Of a stretch of 5,586 nucleotides of DNA, positions 1 to 5,586 are shown piece after piece. A program made the translations under genes and the position numbers. The first letter of the stretch is position 1. Each line of letters begins with the position of its first letter. Under the pieces are notes generated by a model that saw nothing but the letters and a program-made list of their open reading frames with translations, ran no database searches and was not told where the DNA came from. The stretch is from Betaproteobacteria bacterium (GTDB taxonomy: Bacteria > Pseudomonadota > Gammaproteobacteria > Burkholderiales > Casimicrobiaceae). The stretch lies in contig PLYG01000364.1 in the NCBI GenBank assembly GCA_003153335.1, positions 1 to 5,586 on the forward strand. Direction: 5' to 3'.

Positions 1-1370
1 GGCGCTGCGCCTTCCGGATTGCGGTCGAGAACCGCGCGCATCTTTGAGATCGACGGGTACTGCTGCTTTGCAGGCCACATCGACGGCGCATCCGATTCGT
101 AATCCCACATCGTGTAGCCCAGAAAACTGTTCATGAACATGTTGGGCTGATGCAGATGGCAGATCATGCATTGGCTCGTGGGAATCGCGCGCGTGAAAGA
201 GTGGCTGATCGGGTGGCCGGTTTCGGTTTTGCTGATGGTTGGATCGACGGTCTGAGTTCGGCCGTCGTGACCGAACGGCGCATAGGGCCCCGCATGGCGC
301 GGGTCGCGGTCATTGGCGTAGACGACGTGGCAGGATGCGCAGCCGGACTGCCGGTAGTCACCGGGCTGATCGTTCGTGCCCATGAACCAGGGCAGTGGAT
401 CATTCAAACGCGTCTTCGCGATATTCAGCACCGGGATCGAAATGCGCGCACCGGTGCCCGGGCCGCGATTCGACTGGCGAAAATCAGGACGCCCCGGCTC
501 TTCAATCCTCTCCAGCTCGCCGTTGGCATCGGGAAGCCCGGTCTCGGGAAAGAGGTTGCTGATGTTGCGGCCGCCGCGCTCGAACACGCGGAACACATCC
601 GCGGGTTTGACGGATTCCCACGTCGGCAGTGGATACAGCTGCGGCAGAATGTCCGCAGCCTTCGCGGCATCCTGCAAACTGTCGGCGATCACCGGGCCCT
701 TCAATATCTGGGCTGCGCCGTTGTGGTCGTAGGACTCGCCGAGGATGTAGTTCTTATACGGAAGCACGCCATTGTTGTAAGAGGCACCGCCCCAGAACAT
801 CGCGGCGGTTGAATGCATGCTGCGCATCGAGGCCTGGATGATCTCTCCATGGCAGGCGCCGCAAGCCGCATCCACGACGCGGTAGTCAGACGGGTTCATG
901 AAGCGGATGAATTCCGGGCTCTCGCGATTGAGTAGCGCATAGGTGCGCGGCGGATTGGCGCTTGAAGGGTAGTGCCACGCCTTGGGAAAGCGCGGCAGCA
1001 CGTGGGCCGCGTCCATGACTTTCGAATACTCAGGAACGCCGCGCGCGACGCCTTGACGCAAGGTGACGCTCGCATCGCCGCCGTGGCAATCGGCGCAGCC
1101 CAAATTCACCGCGTCGCTCGCATGCATCGTTGGCCGGTCGCTTGCCGTATGGCAGGAGAGACAGCCGCTGCTCTTGCCTGCGACCTGCTCATCGGTCTCG
1201 TTCGAGGTCGAGGCAGGCGCTGCGCTGTAGTGGCGCGCGACGGCATGTTCCTCCTCGATCCCCGTGCCCACAGAGCCGAGTGGCGCTGCGATGCCAGCGC
1301 TCGCGAGCAGCAGGAGCGCCAACGCATGCGCGAGCGCCGATGCGGAAGCCTTGAGCTGATTGCGATTCAC
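1..1370 (-). CDS. Exported multiheme c-type cytochrome, N-terminal part (3' end outside window)
   Basis: The frame runs from a GTG at 1370 to the left edge without a stop: 456 codons plus two bases. The N-terminus VNRNQLKASASALAHALALL begins a signal peptide ending around residues 25-29 (ASAGIAA). Five CXXCH heme motifs are present: CLSCH 70-74 (1163-1149), CADCH 92-96 (1097-1083), CGACH 170-174 (863-849), CASCH 344-348 (341-327) and CMICH 401-405 (170-156). Extra histidines (83, 123, 133, 186, 216, 359, 368, 386, 390, 407) can supply distal ligands. About 170 residues between hemes 3 and 4 lack a heme motif and contain SMHSTAAMFWGGASYNNG (183-200), an aromatic-rich block reminiscent of large multiheme cytochromes from metal-reducing and related bacteria. 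The start is supported by AAAAGG with 9-nt spacing and by the signal peptide directly behind it; no ATG offers a better start. The gene sits 18 bp after the barrel gene. It probably acts as a periplasmic or surface electron carrier or oxidoreductase. The partner substrate and total heme count cannot be read here. Confidence 0.9.
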   Translation of the reverse strand, partial: MNRNQLKASASALAHALALLLLASAGIAAPLGSVGTGIEEEHAVARHYSAAPASTSNETDEQVAGKSSGCLSCHTASDRPTMHASDAVNLGCADCHGGDASVTLRQGVARGVPEYSKVMDAAHVLPRFPKAWHYPSSANPPRTYALLNRESPEFIRFMNPSDYRVVDAACGACHGEIIQASMRSMHSTAAMFWGGASYNNGVLPYKNYILGESYDHNGAAQILKGPVIADSLQDAAKAADILPQLYPLPTWESVKPADVFRVFERGGRNISNLFPETGLPDANGELERIEEPGRPDFRQSNRGPGTGARISIPVLNIAKTRLNDPLPWFMGTNDQPGDYRQSGCASCHVVYANDRDPRHAGPYAPFGHDGRTQTVDPTISKTETGHPISHSFTRAIPTSQCMICHLHQPNMFMNSFLGYTMWDYESDAPSMWPAKQQYPSISKMRAVLDRNPEGAA

Positions 1371-1379
1371 GGATCGTTG

Positions 1380-1385
1380 CCTTTT
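1380..1385 (-). promoter_or_regulatory. Ribosome binding site of the downstream multiheme cytochrome gene
   Basis: AAAAGG on the minus strand is placed 9 nt before the GTG at 1370, in the 18-bp gap after the barrel stop codon (TAG at 1391-1389). It is a modest match to the Shine-Dalgarno consensus, but it is well spaced and supports the non-ATG start. There is no room for an independent promoter in the gap. Confidence 0.5.
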
Positions 1386-1388
1386 GCG

Positions 1389-3281
1389 CTAGTAAGCGAG
1401 CAGGACGTTGAAGAGCAGGTAGCTCGGATCGCGGCCCGGGTAAAGTGCGCGGAATCCACCGCCCGAGATGAGCTTGGCGTATGACGTACGCAGGATGATG
1501 TTCTGCGAATCAAGCGGACGCCACGTCACCGCTGCTGATAGATCCTCGCCGATGTGCTTACCGATTCCTCCCTGGTTGCGCGCCGCCTCGAGCGCTGCGG
1601 TATCCGCGAAATACAGATCGTTGAAGTTCACCGACATCCGCAGCGTCGGCAGCACATCAAAATCTGCGCCGAGACCGACCAAGGCGACGCCCGGATTGGT
1701 GAAATTCGACTGCCCCTCGTCCTTCGAGGAGCGCAGGTCATTCAATATGGCATTGCGGCCGGAGAGCGCAACGCCGCCGCCGCCGACGAGCGGCACGGCC
1801 TGCCGGATCCAGTAGCTCGTATCGGCGCCGGCGAATTGCGGATTTTCGAAAACGGCATCGAAGCCGGTCGCCTTGTTGTCGTACGGATTGTTGTCGCCGC
1901 TGCCGTACAGGAGCGATAGACGCGGACGTATCCAGTTGAAGTCCCGCGACAGCTCGGCGGCTGCGAACCAGGCGCTGATGCGTGTATTGAAGTCAACGAA
2001 GGTGCCGGGGCGCTCGCGGCCCGTCGCATAATAGGCAGACGTCGTCAGATTGTAGCGGCCGAAATGTCCGTCGCCGTTGTAGCCGAAGTAGACGACGTCA
2101 TAGTCGCGACCGGTCTCAATTCCAAGCGCCTCGGGCCGTGAGATGAAGCCGTTCGAGTCGTAGTGAATCTCGCCCGCCTCGCGATCACGGTTAGAGATGA
2201 CGGTCCCCTGCGAGGTGAAGCCAGCGACCGTCTGATCCTGGTGGTAGGCGTTGAGGATGAACACATCATCGTGGCGCAGCGGCTGCGCAAGATCGTTCAA
2301 GCCGCTGTTGGTATCTTTCTCCAGCATGCGGAACCAGGCGGCGTTGTACTGCAGCGTGTTGTTGTTGCGCGTGCCGAAGAAGCGCGCGCCGAGCTGGTTG
2401 TCCTGAAAGAGAAAGCCGCGGAAGTCCGAGGAGAACGGCTGGATGCCGATGCGCATGCTGTCAAAGTCAAAGCGCTCGGAGACATCGCGCAGGCGCGTAT
2501 CAAAGAAGGCTTCCTGTATACCCAGATGTGTGTCGTTGCGCGAGGCGCCGCGGCGCGGATCAACATTCACGCCCATGAGCTCGTTCAAAGACAGGTGCGT
2601 GTAGTTGATGACCGGCGTCAGGCGAAATTCGTAGTCCGGCGGCTTGAACACCGTGTCGCCCTTGAAGTACACGAGCTCAGCGGCAATGTTCTGCGCGAAG
2701 AACTGCTGGTTGGCGCTGCCGAACAGGTCGTTCTCGCCCGGATTGCGGGTGGCGCTGCCGCCGACGCCGGTCGGCAACTGCCGCGACTCAAACACGCTGT
2801 CGGAAATCAATCCGAGATTGAAGAACCAGTCGCCATGCACCGGGCGGTCGGCCTTCAGCACATTGCGGTTGTAGGGATCAAGGACGTTACTCTTGTAGCC
2901 GAGCGCGTCGACGATGCGCCAGCGATCGGGCAGCGGCACGGCGGCTGCGTAGTCGGTGAGTTGCGGCCGCGGCAGGGGTGAGACGCTGTCGGGCGGCTGC
3001 CGGCCGCCGGGAAAGGTCGCAGCCTCGGGTCCCATGGGCTGGGCAGCGCCGGGTGCCGCATTCTCATCACCCGGCGCGTTGGTTCCCGGCGCGGCATTGG
3101 CGGGCGGGCACGGCACGGGCGTGAAGCCCGGCTGGCGTCGCTTGACGATGCGGCCGGAATCGTCGCGGTAGCAGGTATCCGCGAACGCGACGGAACTCAA
3201 GCTCGCCGCCGCCGCCAACACGAGTGCAATACCCAGCGCATTGACGCGCCGCGCGTGCGGTTTACAAGCCGGCACAGGCAT
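1389..3281 (-). CDS. Outer-membrane beta-barrel (porin-like) protein with N-terminal Cys-pair segment and Pro/Ala-rich linker
   Basis: This is a protein of 630 residues from the ATG at 3281. The N-terminus is basic (KPHARR), followed by a hydrophobic stretch and a probable signal-peptidase I site at VAFA-D (34/35). The mature start carries Cys37 and Cys58 around RDDSGRIVKRRQ, a short segment faintly like the periplasmic DUF4124 type. A Pro/Ala/Gly-rich linker (about 59-107) follows. From about 120 to the end there are many amphipathic alternating strands with aromatic girdle residues and Asn/Asp/Gly-rich loops, and the last residues are YLLFNVLLAY, a typical outer-membrane barrel terminus recognised by BamA. 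A conserved-looking block, LDPYNRNVLKADRPVHG (134-150) then DWFFNLGLIS, resembles uncharacterised proteobacterial outer-membrane proteins as I remember them. The length is compatible with a large barrel such as MtrB/PioB, but no specific MtrB motif is evident. The gene overlaps the lipoprotein gene and is followed 18 bp later by a cytochrome gene, suggesting it is the outer-membrane partner of the redox proteins. A substrate porin or a structural role is also possible. Confidence 0.85.
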   Translation of the reverse strand: MPVPACKPHARRVNALGIALVLAAAASLSSVAFADTCYRDDSGRIVKRRQPGFTPVPCPPANAAPGTNAPGDENAAPGAAQPMGPEAATFPGGRQPPDSVSPLPRPQLTDYAAAVPLPDRWRIVDALGYKSNVLDPYNRNVLKADRPVHGDWFFNLGLISDSVFESRQLPTGVGGSATRNPGENDLFGSANQQFFAQNIAAELVYFKGDTVFKPPDYEFRLTPVINYTHLSLNELMGVNVDPRRGASRNDTHLGIQEAFFDTRLRDVSERFDFDSMRIGIQPFSSDFRGFLFQDNQLGARFFGTRNNNTLQYNAAWFRMLEKDTNSGLNDLAQPLRHDDVFILNAYHQDQTVAGFTSQGTVISNRDREAGEIHYDSNGFISRPEALGIETGRDYDVVYFGYNGDGHFGRYNLTTSAYYATGRERPGTFVDFNTRISAWFAAAELSRDFNWIRPRLSLLYGSGDNNPYDNKATGFDAVFENPQFAGADTSYWIRQAVPLVGGGGVALSGRNAILNDLRSSKDEGQSNFTNPGVALVGLGADFDVLPTLRMSVNFNDLYFADTAALEAARNQGGIGKHIGEDLSAAVTWRPLDSQNIILRTSYAKLISGGGFRALYPGRDPSYLLFNVLLAY

Positions 3282-5292
3282 TCTCCGTGTCGCTGTTGAG
3301 GAACGGCGCCTGCGGGCATTCGACGTATTTCAGGCGCGCGCCTTGCGGAGCCAGGGTATCGGCGCGTCGTGCAGGCGGAGCGTTTGTGATCGAGCCATGC
3401 AGCGCAAGCGATGCATTCCCAAGTCCCAATATGGCGACCATGTCGTCCTGGTCGGTGCCGTCGCCGGAGACGCCGACCGCACCGACGAGCACGCCGCCGC
3501 GATAGATCGGGACGCTGCCGGCAAAGATTTGCAGACCGTTGCCGAGGCGCAGATCCGTATTGACGTGTATGGCGATAAGGCTCGCGGGGAGACTGACGCC
3601 CGTGCAGCCCGGCGTGACATCCGCCAAAGCTCCATCGGACGCGACGTACAGCACATGCTGCAGGATGGCGCTGACGGAAAGGTCAAGCTGCAGGCCGACC
3701 GAGAACGGGCTCCATTGTCCCTGCGGCTTGCTGAATGGTCCAAACAGCGAGCTGTCGATCCCGTCAGGATAAAAGGGCCGCGACAGACCGCCGATGGCGC
3801 GATCGGAGTATGCAATCGTTCCGTCCGCGAATGCCGTGGCATCGCCGATGAATGCGCGCGCCGCGGTGACGTAACTGCCGAGCACAACGCTTTGCGTGTG
3901 CGCGCCGGCAGCGTCCGTCGTCAGGTAGGTTGCAGCGGGCAGCGCCGCAAGATACGCCGCGGCCGTCGCGGAGGAGACAAATGCCGCCGAGCGCGCCTTC
4001 TGCAATGACACATCGGCGCCGAAGAGGGGCGCATCGCGGCTTCTGACCATGCCAAGATTCGTGCCCGCGGTGTCAACGACCGAGATCGTGACCCGCGCGC
4101 TGGATCCGAGCGGCTGACGGATCTGGCCGCGTGCAGCGTTGGCCACGGCCAGTGCGGAGCGCAGCACCTGCAAGACTTCGGCCCGCGTGAGCGCTGCCGG
4201 CCCGTCGGTGCCCGTGCGCGCCGGATAGCGCAGCGTATTCGTATTGTCGACGAACACGAAGGCGTCGAGATTTGGAAAATCAACTCCGGCATCCGCGCGC
4301 ACGCCGGAGGCGGGTTGGCCAAAAGCCGTTCCCGGATGAACCGTGTTATCGGTATAGCCCGTAACGGGAATCACGTGGCCTGTCGCATTGGTGAGCGTAC
4401 TAAAAGCGGGCGCCGAGGCGGGGTTGACGGCGAGATCGCCGAAATCAACCGCACTGAAGGGCAGGGTGCGGCCATTGACCGTGATGCGGTCCGCACGCAC
4501 CTCAAGCGGCGCCGCGAAGCCGTAGGTCGCGGCATAGGCAATGGCCTCATCGATGTTCACGTTGCCCGAAGTGTCGTCTGACAATCCATAGACTCCGTCC
4601 GCGACAGCACCGACGCCGCCCACTACCGTGCCGTTGGCGTAAAGCGGAAAGCCGCCCGGATCTGCGGACAGGCCGAGCGGGGATCGGTGCGGGCCCGCTG
4701 CGGGTCCAACATTGTTGTACGCGCTGATGAAATCCGAGCAGGCGAGCTGGCTGAACTGCACGCCGAAGAGCGGACCTGCAGGTTGGCCGGTTTCACCGGG
4801 GTTGAAGTGCGACTCGATGATCTGGCTTGCCGTGCGTGAGGAGAAACCATTGCCTTCCGAGGACAGATAGGCGCCGGTCACGGCTTTGGCGATCGCGGCC
4901 TGGTCATCGATATGCAGCGTGGCAAGAGCCGCGACCGCAGGTATGGGCAGGCGTATGCCTTCGAGGCCGGCGTGAATCGGTGAGTGACCGGTGGCATCGA
5001 GCGCACTGGCAATGACGGCCTGGGGAATGACCGGGTCGCCCATGCGGTACACGGCGAGAACGTTGCCGACGCGATCGACGACGGCGATGGTGGCCTTGGT
5101 ATTGCGCGCCTGCGCCTCGGCCACACCCTGCGCGATGATCTTCTGGACATCCGCCATGGCAAGCGCAGCACCGGTGCTGCTGCCACCGGCGCCGCCCGGG
5201 CTCGTTCCCGTGGAATCCTGCGTCGAGCCGCCGGAGCAGGCAACGACCCACGCCGCGACAACGCACAAGCTTATGACTGCGCGCCAGTTCAT
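3262..5292 (-). CDS. Outer-membrane-type lipoprotein with two GlcG/HbpS (DUF336) heme-binding-family domains
   Basis: This is a 676-residue protein. The N-terminus is a lipoprotein signal peptide with the lipobox-like VVAC ending at Cys19. Ser at +2 favours sorting to the outer membrane, and a Gly/Ser/Thr-rich tether (about 20-42) follows. Domain 1 covers about 43-255: an initial helix, then TIAVVDRVGNVLAVYRMGDP at 68-87, and after an insertion of about 65 residues the closing motif GGFPLYANGTVVGGVGAVAD at 213-232. Domain 2 covers about 367-625: LTRAEVLQVL, TISVVDTAGTNLGMVRSRDA near 402-421, SLQKARSAAF, then a longer insertion of about 120 residues and VPIYRGGVLVGAVGVSGDGT near 594-613. Typical GlcG/HbpS proteins have one domain of about 140 residues. 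HbpS of Streptomyces binds heme, but many family members have no known role. The tail has Cys659 and Cys673. The ATG at 5292 is preceded by AAGGGGAG with 10-nt spacing. Its neighbours are two multiheme cytochromes and a barrel, so a role in heme or electron handling at the envelope is plausible but inferred. Family confidence is high; function is unproven. Confidence 0.88.
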   Translation of the reverse strand: MNWRAVISLCVVAAWVVACSGGSTQDSTGTSPGGAGGSSTGAALAMADVQKIIAQGVAEAQARNTKATIAVVDRVGNVLAVYRMGDPVIPQAVIASALDATGHSPIHAGLEGIRLPIPAVAALATLHIDDQAAIAKAVTGAYLSSEGNGFSSRTASQIIESHFNPGETGQPAGPLFGVQFSQLACSDFISAYNNVGPAAGPHRSPLGLSADPGGFPLYANGTVVGGVGAVADGVYGLSDDTSGNVNIDEAIAYAATYGFAAPLEVRADRITVNGRTLPFSAVDFGDLAVNPASAPAFSTLTNATGHVIPVTGYTDNTVHPGTAFGQPASGVRADAGVDFPNLDAFVFVDNTNTLRYPARTGTDGPAALTRAEVLQVLRSALAVANAARGQIRQPLGSSARVTISVVDTAGTNLGMVRSRDAPLFGADVSLQKARSAAFVSSATAAAYLAALPAATYLTTDAAGAHTQSVVLGSYVTAARAFIGDATAFADGTIAYSDRAIGGLSRPFYPDGIDSSLFGPFSKPQGQWSPFSVGLQLDLSVSAILQHVLYVASDGALADVTPGCTGVSLPASLIAIHVNTDLRLGNGLQIFAGSVPIYRGGVLVGAVGVSGDGTDQDDMVAILGLGNASLALHGSITNAPPARRADTLAPQGARLKYVECPQAPFLNSDTENACAGL
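3283..3286 (-). promoter_or_regulatory. Ribosome binding site that bears on the barrel gene start
   Basis: GGAG on the minus strand lies inside the last codons of the lipoprotein gene. It is only 1 nt from the ATG at 3281, which is too close for normal initiation, but 7 nt from an in-frame GTG at 3275 (codon 3 of the ATG version). The GTG is therefore the better-spaced start; it would remove two residues and leave the signal peptide intact. The overlap with the lipoprotein stop is 20 bp for the ATG or 14 bp for the GTG, which suggests translational coupling. Confidence 0.5.
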
Positions 5293-5302
5293 CGCCCAGC
5301 AA

Positions 5303-5310
5303 CTCCCCTT
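5303..5310 (-). promoter_or_regulatory. Ribosome binding site of the GlcG-type lipoprotein gene
   Basis: On the minus strand AAGGGGAG lies 10 nt before the ATG at 5292, inside the 36-bp gap after the upstream cytochrome stop. It supports this ATG, which is followed immediately by the lipoprotein signal peptide. The short gap shows no recognisable promoter or hairpin terminator, so the lipoprotein gene is probably co-transcribed with the cytochrome gene. Confidence 0.65.
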
Positions 5311-5328
5311 CGTTCTTCTTTGCCCGGA

Positions 5329-5586
5329 TTATGGTTGCGAATGGTAGGCATGGCAACTGACGCACTGCAGAGTGACGCGATTCGTCGTCGCGCGCGTATC
5401 GCCGTGGCACTCGAGGCACTTGCCGATGCTCGGCAGCAAGAGAGTGCGGCTGTCGGTCGAGTCGCGCGCTTTATGGCAAGACAGACACGCCGCATCGCCG
5501 GTCAGGTCCTTCTGCACCGCGTGCAGCCGGTGATTGAAGTGTGAATCCGGGAAGTAATCGCGCACGAGCCGCACCGGCAGCACTTC
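5329..5586 (-). CDS. Multiheme c-type cytochrome, C-terminal fragment (5' end outside window)
   Basis: The frame is open through the right edge, so only the last 85 residues and the TAA stop (5331-5329) are present. A GTG lies two codons inside the edge but is unlikely to be the true start, because the frame continues upstream and no signal peptide follows it. Three heme c attachment motifs are visible, counting residues from the edge: CLSCH at 34-38 (5487-5473), CLECH at 57-61 (5418-5404) and CVSCH at 75-79 (5364-5350). Extra histidines at 16, 19 and 22 (in SHFNHRLH) and at 82 are good candidates for distal ligands, giving bis-His low-spin hemes as in class III/c7-like and NrfB/MtrA-type electron carriers. 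Three hemes in 85 residues is typical of electron-transfer cytochromes rather than catalytic ones. Heme attachment by the Ccm or equivalent machinery requires export, so the protein acts in the periplasm or outside the cell. It is the first gene visible in the apparent operon, 36 bp before the GlcG-type lipoprotein gene. Its total length, heme number and family are unknown. Confidence 0.9.
   Translation of the reverse strand, partial: EVLPVRLVRDYFPDSHFNHRLHAVQKDLTGDAACLSCHKARDSTDSRTLLLPSIGKCLECHGDTRATTNRVTLQCVSCHAYHSQP

Noticed and set aside
150..812. Plus-strand open frame of 220 codons opposite the downstream cytochrome
   Set aside because: The minus strand here encodes heme motifs 4 and 5 of a real cytochrome. 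The plus-strand product resembles no family I recognise.
2163..2981. Plus-strand open frame of 272 codons opposite the barrel gene
   Set aside because: It is a shadow of a high-GC coding region. The minus strand carries a signal peptide, barrel pattern and C-terminal aromatic signature, and the plus-strand product has no recognisable domain or RBS.
3241..4008. Plus-strand open frame of 255 codons opposite the lipoprotein gene
   Set aside because: It is antisense to the second GlcG domain, has an Arg/Ala-rich composition typical of shadow frames and shows no motif.
4904..5419. Minus-strand open frame of 171 codons overlapping the start of the lipoprotein gene
   Set aside because: It is frame-shifted relative to both the cytochrome and the lipoprotein, and its product is low-complexity Arg/Gly/His-rich. 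It is not evidence of a frameshift, because both real frames are intact.
4984..5544. Plus-strand open frame of 186 codons spanning the cytochrome-lipoprotein junction
   Set aside because: It crosses two supported minus-strand genes and their RBS, and has no coding signature.
1..5586. Assignment as an MtrCAB or PioAB locus
   Set aside because: The barrel size and the cytochrome neighbours invite it, but no MtrA-like decaheme pattern or MtrB signature is visible and a GlcG-type lipoprotein is not part of those systems.

Overview
The window is a high-GC (about 60%), Gram-negative-type segment in which all four recognisable genes lie on the minus strand, tightly packed as one apparent operon. 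Transcription enters at the right edge and leaves at the left edge. A lipoprotein with a lipobox, a signal-peptide-bearing beta-barrel protein ending in an aromatic residue, and exported c-type cytochromes all point to a diderm bacterium, most likely a proteobacterium that grows by respiration. The genus cannot be read from the sequence.

Layout in the direction of transcription: (1) 5586-5329, the C-terminal 85 residues of a multiheme c-type cytochrome with three CXXCH motifs. (2) After a 36-bp gap, 5292-3262, a 676-residue lipoprotein carrying two GlcG/HbpS-type (DUF336) domains, each enlarged by an insertion. (3) Overlapping its end, 3281-1389, a 630-residue outer-membrane beta-barrel with a Cys-pair segment and a Pro/Ala-rich linker behind its signal peptide. 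(4) After an 18-bp gap, 1370-1, the first 456 residues of a second exported multiheme cytochrome with five CXXCH motifs so far. It starts at GTG and runs off the left edge. Intergenic gaps are 36, -20 (or -14) and 18 bp. No promoter, terminator, RNA gene, mobile element or CRISPR array was found, and no stretch above 40 bp lies outside a gene.

Taken together, two exported multiheme cytochromes, one heme-binding-family lipoprotein and one outer-membrane barrel encoded contiguously suggest a cell-envelope redox module. It could be a trans-outer-membrane electron conduit, or a respiratory system using an unusual extracellular or periplasmic substrate. It does not look like a standard MtrCAB set: the tandem GlcG lipoprotein is an unexpected partner and the barrel lacks an evident MtrB signature. 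The component identities rest on motifs seen in the sequence. The joint function is inference.
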